Origin: WLMZ01 sp031410915 | Lineage (GTDB): Bacteria; Actinomycetota; Acidimicrobiia; Acidimicrobiales; Ilumatobacteraceae | DNA length: 8,592 bases | Assembly (NCBI GenBank): GCA_031410915.1 | Contig: JANNZY010000194.1 | Coordinates: forward strand, 1-8,592 | Direction: 5' to 3' | Part shown: piece by piece, positions 4,841 through 8,592 of the stretch | Position numbering within the stretch: the stretch's first letter is position 1 | How the letters are laid out: every line of letters begins with the position of its first letter | Notes under the pieces: generated by a model | Seen by the model: only the letters and a program-made list of their open reading frames with translations | What the model was told of the DNA's origin: nothing | The model's database searches: none | Position numbers and translations under genes: made by a program

Positions 4841-5892
4841 TGGATCGGCTACGCACCACTCAGTCCGGCAGGCACACAGTGCTCGATGAACTCGGACGCG
4901 ACGAGCGATCAGAGCAGCACGTCCGCGTCTTCCTGAGCCACGCGAGCGAGGACAAGGATCGATTTGTCCTGCCATTTGCTGAACAGCTCCGCTCGCACGG
5001 TCTCGATGTTTGGGTCGACCGCTGGGAGATGCTTCCGGGCGACAGCCTCGTGAAGCGCATCTTTGTCGAAGGGTTGGACAATGCCGCCGCGGTGATCGTG
5101 GTCATCTCACGGCAAAGTCTCACAAAGCGATGGGTCGCCGAGGAGTTGGACGCCGCGGTTGTGAAACGAATCAACGATGGATCGAAGCTAGTTCCAATCG
5201 TGCTCGACGAATTGGAGGTCTCCGAAATCCCGGCCTCGATCCGCCACTTGCTCTTCGAGAGTGTGCCGGATACGACGAGTCTCGCCCCGGTGGTCGACCG
5301 AGTTCTGCGGTCAGTGCACGGCGTGGTAGAGCGGCCGCCACTCGGAAGTCCCCCGGCGTACTCAAGTTCCGCGGTAGCTCGGATTCAAGGACTCGACCGT
5401 ATAGATAGCCTGGTTCTCAAGTCGATGGGTGCCGAGGCGGTGCGCGACACCGGGACAATGTTTAACACACGGGAGTTTCTGGCGTCGGTGACCAGTGAAC
5501 TCTCGGTAACTGAGGCCCAGGCCATCGAGTCCCTCAACGTCATGGACACCACACACGTCATAAAGATCCATAGGACCTTTGGGGCGGGGGTTGACGGGAT
5601 GCAACGGTTCACTCTCACCGCCTCCGGGCTCGAGACCTACCTAGCCGCATACGTCCCCACGTATCCGACAATCGAAGCGACAGTGCTTGCGCGGCTCGCC
5701 GGATGGCCGTCTGACCAAGGGACAGAGCGCGAGCTCGCAGATCAAGTCGGCGCGCCTCGCCTCATCGTTCAGCATTTGCTCGATCGCTGCGCATCCAGGA
5801 GACTCCTCACACTCTCGCAATCAGTCGGCGGACCTTCCGGCAAGCACTTCTTTTCAATTTCACCGATGGTTCGGCGGCTAGCCAGTCAGTAG
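4840..5892 (+). CDS. TIR-domain effector with C-terminal winged-helix-like region
   Basis: Up to 350 aa from TTG 4840; GTG 4879 (337 aa, GGCAGG upstream) is at least as likely. The TIR domain spans about 28-160: strand A box RVFLSHASEDKD (29-40), GLDVWVDRWEMLPGDSL (54-70, BB-loop region), AAAVIVVIS (82-90), and KRWVAEELDAAV (96-107), where E102 sits four residues after W98 as does the catalytic Glu of NADase TIRs such as SARM1. So NAD+ cleavage or cyclic-ADPR signalling is plausible. Residues 180-350 lack a known enzyme motif and look like tandem wHTH repeats (STELSV-type helix at 217-232, wing RFTLTASGLETY at 256-267; second unit 276-345). No membrane segment is seen. It follows the wHTH gene and ends 3 kb from the integrase. 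A role in anti-phage abortive infection is inference; the domain call is firm. Confidence 0.85.
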   Translation: MDRLRTTQSGRHTVLDELGRDERSEQHVRVFLSHASEDKDRFVLPFAEQLRSHGLDVWVDRWEMLPGDSLVKRIFVEGLDNAAAVIVVISRQSLTKRWVAEELDAAVVKRINDGSKLVPIVLDELEVSEIPASIRHLLFESVPDTTSLAPVVDRVLRSVHGVVERPPLGSPPAYSSSAVARIQGLDRIDSLVLKSMGAEAVRDTGTMFNTREFLASVTSELSVTEAQAIESLNVMDTTHVIKIHRTFGAGVDGMQRFTLTASGLETYLAAYVPTYPTIEATVLARLAGWPSDQGTERELADQVGAPRLIVQHLLDRCASRRLLTLSQSVGGPSGKHFFSISPMVRRLASQ

Positions 5893-5914
5893 CAACGCGT
5901 GGCCCGCGTCGTTG
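5893..5914 (+). terminator. Imperfect hairpin after the TIR gene
   Basis: CAACGCG and CGCGTCGTTG form a bulged stem directly after the TAG stop. There is no T tract. It could end the operon weakly or act with the converging HepT transcript. Confidence 0.25.
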
Positions 5915-6248
5915 GTGGCGACAGTCACACGGATCCGCGTTGTGCGGACTCTGGAATGTCACAGATGACTACCCGAGTGACCGCCACAGTGGGGGCGACT
6001 TGACCGACCGGGCGGAAACGGGCGAAGCGTGTGGATCCTGCCGACTCGGACCGGGACTGGCGAGGAACACGGTCGCTCATACTCATACGTCTGCGACAAC
6101 TCGGCGCCCGCATGTGAGCCAGTGGCGGCGGCCTTTCACGTGCTGTGTGGTGGATCGCGGAACGGTACGGGCAACATTGGTGCAGATGTGCAGAAGGTCA
6201 GGAAAGCGCGCTTGCTCGATTGGCCGACGCCGCTGGAGTCACCTCGGG
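5915..6248. other. Gap between TIR and HepT genes without a credible gene
   Basis: About 330 bp between converging genes. Open frames exist on both strands (for example from GTG 6029 on the plus strand) but have mixed codon bias, no ribosome binding site, and run into the HepT gene. Half-sites like the upstream palindrome (CGCGTTGTG at 5937-5945) occur, perhaps by chance. I see no RNA gene. Confidence 0.35.
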
Positions 6249-6602
6249 CTATGAGCGCTCGCCTTCGGAATCGACCAGTGACTCCGCAATCGGTTGGAGC
6301 TGAGCCCGGAGCCGGGGCACGTCGTGCTGGATAACGTTGCCGATGATGTCCTGCTCGATGTGGAAGTACGCGTGGGCGAGGATCACCCGGATGCCCGTGA
6401 TCTCGCGCCAGGCGACCTCTGGGTGCGCTCTCTTGGTTTCCTCGGACACGTTCGAGGCAGCCTCACCCAACACCTCGATCCACCGCTGTGCGGCAGCCTG
6501 GATCACCGGGTCCTCCGCCAGCCGGCTTGGGTCCGAAGCATGCTGCAGGAGCAGATCACACATCTCGATCATGTCGAGGATGCGGTCGTGATCTGCCCTC
6601 AC
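6249..6602 (-). CDS. hepT: HepT-like HEPN ribonuclease toxin (DUF86)
   Basis: Toxin of 117 aa of the MntA/HepT type. The all-helical HEPN fold carries the active motif R72-VILA-H77-A-Y79, the RX4HXY signature: Arg and His act in RNA cleavage, and the Tyr is the residue that MntA AMPylates to silence the toxin in characterised homologues. The N-terminal helix MIEMCDLLLQ and the segment QRWIEVLGEAASNVSEETK (39-57) are typical of the family. It starts at GTG 6602, overlapping the antitoxin stop by 4 nt (GTGA). The active motif is complete, so it should be a working toxin. Within the element it may secure inheritance or add phage defence; that role is inference. Confidence 0.9.
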   Translation of the reverse strand: MRADHDRILDMIEMCDLLLQHASDPSRLAEDPVIQAAAQRWIEVLGEAASNVSEETKRAHPEVAWREITGIRVILAHAYFHIEQDIIGNVIQHDVPRLRAQLQPIAESLVDSEGERS

Positions 6603-6895
6603 AGTTCGATGGCGTCGGCGAGTACCCGCTGAGCCACCCGTGGGCGCAGGCCGCGCTCGGTGACGACATCGACGTTTCGGTTCAGCAGATCCTGCAGATC
6701 CATGAGCAGGCCGCCGAGATCGAACAGGCTGCGGTCGGGCTCGAGGTCAACTAGGAAGTCCACGTCGCTCGATTCCGTCGCCTCACCGCGGGCCACAGAT
6801 CCGAACACCCGGACGCGAGATGCGCCGCGTGCGCGGGCGATCGCGATGATCTCGATGCGCCTCGTGCGCAACTCGGTCAACGTTGTTCCGGGCAT
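6599..6895 (-). CDS. mntA: MntA-like nucleotidyltransferase antitoxin
   Basis: Minimal nucleotidyltransferase of 98 aa. The catalytic signature is G32-S33-VARGEATESS-D44-V-D46-FLVD, the GSX10DXD metal/ATP-binding motif, with a third acidic residue probably D76 in NVDVV. Family members transfer AMP units to the Tyr of the partner HepT and thereby neutralise it. The C-terminus (RGLRPRVAQRVLADAIEL) is the usual helix that contacts the toxin. It is the first gene of the pair and is coupled by GTGA overlap. The ATG at 6895 lies 7 nt after a TATCCT -10 box, suggesting a leaderless transcript. Confidence 0.9.
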   Translation of the reverse strand: MPGTTLTELRTRRIEIIAIARARGASRVRVFGSVARGEATESSDVDFLVDLEPDRSLFDLGGLLMDLQDLLNRNVDVVTERGLRPRVAQRVLADAIEL

Positions 6896-6902
6896 GGACC
6901 AC

Positions 6903-6908
6903 AGGATA
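6903..6908 (-). promoter_or_regulatory. -10 box of the MntA/HepT operon
   Basis: TATCCT on the minus strand ends 7 nt before ATG 6895, compatible with a leaderless mRNA. No clear -35 is visible at 16-18 nt. Confidence 0.35.
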
Positions 6909-6934
6909 CGCCGAATGAATCACCCAAGCCGGGT

Positions 6935-6953
6935 AGTGATCCGTGACATCACT
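6935..6953. promoter_or_regulatory. Inverted repeat between mntA and the HTH gene
   Basis: AGTGAT-CCGTGAC-ATCACT is a perfect 6-bp inverted repeat with a 7-nt centre in the divergent promoter region. It fits a dimeric operator that could control the toxin-antitoxin operon, the HTH gene, or both. Confidence 0.4.
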
Positions 6954-6969
6954 GGCGGATGGTTGCGGC

Positions 6970-7188
6970 ATGTCCACACATCGGCTCATCGACATCACCC
7001 ATCTCGCCGGCCGGCTGACGCTGACCACCGAGGAACTCGCCCAGCGCTGGGGATTGCACCCGGAGTCGCTGAAACGGGCGGTGCGCAACGGGAGCTCGCC
7101 TGTCCGGCCGATCATCCCCGGGGCGGGTCGATGGGTGTTCTCCATCTCGGCGGTGGAGCGCGCTGAGCAGGAGACGTTGGCGGGGTGA
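6970..7188 (+). CDS. Small HTH protein, excisionase-like
   Basis: 72 aa from ATG 6970 (MSTHRLIDITHLAGRL...); an in-frame GTG at 6943 would add 9 residues but falls inside the inverted repeat. LTTEELAQRWGLHPESLKRA (about 18-37) is a MerR/excisionase-type helix-turn-helix, followed by the wing region PIIPGAGRWVFSISAVERAE, as in HTH_17 proteins where the recognised residue pattern is 'GR.vf...dle.we'. Such proteins act as recombination directionality factors or as regulators. It converges on the integrase: only 12 nt separate its stop from the ancestral integrase stop at 7201-7203, but the present integrase frame runs across its end. Excisionase versus regulator cannot be decided here. Confidence 0.7.
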   Translation: MSTHRLIDITHLAGRLTLTTEELAQRWGLHPESLKRAVRNGSSPVRPIIPGAGRWVFSISAVERAEQETLAG

Positions 7189-8317
7189 CGTCCGACGCCC
7201 TCAACCGAGAAGGCGGGCAATGATGTCGGCCGCCTCTCGAATCCTGTTCGGGCAGCCAGTGGCCGTAGACGTCGGTCACGGCCGAGCTGGTGTGGCCGAG
7301 ACGCTTGCTGACCGTTGGTACGGGTACACCTGCGGCGAGCAACTGCGTGGCGTGGTAGTGGCGGAGGTCATGCAGCCGGAACGCACGAGCAGACAGTCGT
7401 CCGAACGCGAGTGTCAGATATCCGGGCCGCCACGGCGAAACGCCGGCATCGAACGAGAACACGTACTCGGGTGCCGGCAGGCCATGCTCGTCGGCTACGA
7501 CCAACTGACGCACTCTGAGGGCTTCGACTGCGGCCAGGGTCGCGGCATCGACAGCGATCGTCCTGTGGCCCTTGCTGCCGGTCTTCGTCGAGCGTTCGTG
7601 GAGTTGGTCGCCGGACTCCACGAGCGATCGCCGAATCGTCAGCCTTGAACCCCTGAGGTCGATCCACTTGAGCGCAACCAGTTCGCCGCGCCGTGCACCG
7701 GTTGCCGCTGCGAGTCGGAGGCAGATCGCGAGATCGGCGTTCACGCCTTCGGCGTCCGCGATCACGTCACGTACTTGCTCGGGTGTCGGCGGCTCGATCT
7801 CGGGGCTCGATGTCTTCGGCTTGGTCGCTTGAACGCACGGGTTGGCCGCGATCCAGCCATACCGGACTGCTCGGTTGAACGAGGCCGACAACAGCCGGTG
7901 GACCTTCTGGATCTTGTGCTCGCTCGCGCCGGCCTCGCGCATCTCCGCGTACGCATTGTCGAGCACGAGTGGAGTGACTGTGGCGATCATGCGTGCTGCG
8001 AATCCGGCGGGCAACGCCGCCTCGCCCTTGCGGTAGAAGTCGATCGATCCCGGCGACAGACGTGTCGCGCCGTCGGAGATGTAGCCGGCAACCACGTCGG
8101 CGACCGTGTGGGCGTCGCGACCCGATGGTGCGCCACCCAACGAGAGCTTCAACTTGGCCTCGAGCATCTTGGCCTCGGCCTGGGTTGGAACAGCCTCACT
8201 CGACCGCTTCAGGCCACCGTGACGCACAACGGCTGGTACCTGCCCGAGGGCAGTTTCTCGATCGACATTGAGTCGATCGTCCCAAACGTCCCACGAGCCG
8301 TCAATCAGAAATAGCAC
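7112..8317 (-). CDS. int: Tyrosine recombinase (integrase) with disrupted ends
   Basis: Site-specific recombinase that would insert the element into the tRNA. The catalytic set is complete: R209 (TGARRGE), K245 (TKTGSKGHRTI), H316 and R319 (HDLRHYHAT), H342 (LGHTS) and Y351 (VYGHW). The SAM-like core-binding domain lies at about 70-155. Both ends are out of register. At the N-terminus a normal integrase start, MSIEKLPSGRYQ from ATG 8268, lies in another frame and joins VRHGGLKRSS after one missing base near 8231-8233; the open GTG start at 8317 is then accidental. At the C-terminus, after LPEQD, removing one A of the pair 7240-7241 gives REAADIIARLLG and a stop at 7201-7203, the usual ending, instead of a 43-residue Pro/Arg-rich tail over the HTH gene. 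Repaired length is about 355 aa. The cause could be decay or sequencing error. Confidence 0.85.
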   Translation of the reverse strand: MLFLIDGSWDVWDDRLNVDRETALGQVPAVVRHGGLKRSSEAVPTQAEAKMLEAKLKLSLGGAPSGRDAHTVADVVAGYISDGATRLSPGSIDFYRKGEAALPAGFAARMIATVTPLVLDNAYAEMREAGASEHKIQKVHRLLSASFNRAVRYGWIAANPCVQATKPKTSSPEIEPPTPEQVRDVIADAEGVNADLAICLRLAAATGARRGELVALKWIDLRGSRLTIRRSLVESGDQLHERSTKTGSKGHRTIAVDAATLAAVEALRVRQLVVADEHGLPAPEYVFSFDAGVSPWRPGYLTLAFGRLSARAFRLHDLRHYHATQLLAAGVPVPTVSKRLGHTSSAVTDVYGHWLPEQDSRGGRHHCPPSRLRASDVTPPTSPAQRAPPPRWRTPIDPPRG

Positions 8318-8332
8318 ATATATGCCCTGAAC

Positions 8333-8408
8333 TGGTGGGGCGGGTGGGTATCGAACCCACGACCCAGGGATTATGAGTCCCCTGCTCTGACCACTGAGCT
8401 ACCACCCC
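8333..8408 (-). tRNA. tRNA with CAU anticodon (probably elongator Met)
   Basis: Minus-strand cloverleaf: acceptor GGGGTGG pairs with CCGCCCC (one T-G pair), D arm GCTC/GAGC, anticodon stem GGGGA/TCCCT with loop CTCATAA, variable loop GGGTC, T stem GTGGG/CCCAC, discriminator A and encoded CCA (8333-8335). Initiator features are absent; tRNA-Ile2, which also has CAT in the gene, is not strictly excluded. It is the integration target; its 3' half is supplied by the element. Confidence 0.93.
8335..8377. other. Right attachment site within the tRNA gene
   Basis: Identical to the left site over 27 bp (8335-8361) and again over 8367-8377. Crossover in the T arm or anticodon loop would both fit. The integrase gene begins 18 nt away. 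Confidence 0.7.
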
Positions 8409-8420
8409 GGATACGCAAAC

Positions 8421-8441
8421 GGGGTCCGTCGTACGGACCCC
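8421..8441 (-). terminator. Hairpin between the two tRNA genes
   Basis: GGGGTCCGT and ACGGACCCC form a perfect 9-bp stem with a 3-nt loop. On the minus strand it follows tRNA-Asn and is trailed by GTTTGC. It may terminate tRNA-Asn transcription or mark a processing site in a joint precursor. Confidence 0.45.
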
Positions 8442-8444
8442 GCA

Positions 8445-8520
8445 TGGCTCCGAGAGCAGGGCTCGAACCTGCGACCCACTGATTAACAGTCAGCTGCTCT
8501 GCCAACTGAGCTATCTCGGA
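8445..8520 (-). tRNA. tRNA-Asn (GUU)
   Basis: Acceptor TCCGAGA pairs perfectly with TCTCGGA, D arm GCTC/GAGC, anticodon stem GCTGA/TCAGT with loop CTGTTAA (anticodon GTT), T stem GCAGG/CCTGC, discriminator G, encoded CCA at 8445-8447. Confidence 0.95.
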
Positions 8521-8531
8521 AAGGCACTGCG

Positions 8532-8559
8532 ACATTAGCAGCGCGAGGCATGAGTTCCA
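8532..8559 (-). promoter_or_regulatory. Possible promoter of tRNA-Asn
   Basis: TGGAAC (8559-8554) and TAATGT (8537-8532) are 16 nt apart on the minus strand, 11 nt before the tRNA 5' end. The match to consensus is modest. Confidence 0.28.
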
Positions 8560-8592
8560 CAGGCTTTGGCGCCTCACCGCGCCACCCGAACA

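Larger units (their letters stand above)
3679..8361. mobile_element. tRNA-Met-integrated element of about 4.66 kb
   Basis: A perfect 27-bp direct repeat (3679-3705 and 8335-8361) equals the acceptor/T-arm part of the tRNA gene at the right end. After a 3-nt length difference the match resumes for 11 bp across the anticodon loop (3708-3718 and 8367-8377). The integrase lies immediately inside the end that carries the intact tRNA, the classic layout of genomic islands and integrative elements in which the element restores the tRNA 3' end. Contents: coiled-coil/wHTH protein, TIR protein, HepT, MntA, excisionase-like HTH, integrase. There are no structural phage genes, replication genes or conjugation genes, so it is a minimal cargo element, possibly mobilised by others or fixed. 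The integrase frame damage and the decayed left repeat argue for an old insertion. Confidence 0.8.

Noticed and set aside
6029..6334. Plus-strand open frame of about 100 codons starting at GTG
   Set aside because: It has no ribosome binding site, mixed codon bias and an implausible Arg/Gly/Ala end, and overlaps the secure HepT gene from 6249 onward.
1..8592. CRISPR array or insertion sequence
   Set aside because: No regularly spaced repeats, transposase motifs or terminal inverted repeats with target duplications were seen.

Overview
The window is high-GC DNA of actinobacterial character. Both tRNA genes encode their CCA ends, several genes have a -10 box only 7-8 nt before the start codon (leaderless layout), and GTG starts are common. 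Acidimicrobiia-like relatives are my guess from protein style; the class cannot be proven from the sequence alone.

Left part (1-3678, chromosome or older accessory DNA). A tight minus-strand operon (1685 to 11) encodes two exported proteins sharing a TLGG[LV]T signal-region motif, then an overlapping SipW/ER-type signal peptidase. It has a near-consensus promoter with a 17-nt spacer. Upstream lies debris: a small PIN-type antitoxin with a toxin stopped after 32 codons, a frameshifted lipoprotein-like gene, an intact antitoxin/RelE-ParE pair, and what looks like the C-terminal tail of an old tyrosine recombinase.

Middle and right (about 3679-8361). A compact integrative element of about 4.66 kb sits in the 3' end of a CAU-anticodon tRNA (Met) gene. 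The intact tRNA lies beside the integrase at the right. A truncated, partly decayed copy of the tRNA 3' half lies in direct orientation at the left. In order the element holds: a palindrome-bearing leaderless promoter; a coiled-coil plus winged-helix protein; a TIR protein with a C-terminal winged-helix-like region; a convergent MntA/HepT toxin-antitoxin pair; a small excisionase-like HTH protein; and a tyrosine integrase. The integrase keeps all catalytic residues, but its N- and C-terminal ends each show a single-base frame disruption, so the element may no longer move.

How it may work (inference): MntA/HepT would stabilise the element, and the wHTH + TIR-wHTH pair would be its payload, plausibly a two-gene anti-phage system with a TIR NADase effector and DNA-binding or regulatory winged helices. 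I do not recognise this pair as a named defence system; it is the best candidate here for something undescribed. Beyond the element lies tRNA-Asn, with a strong hairpin between the two tRNAs.
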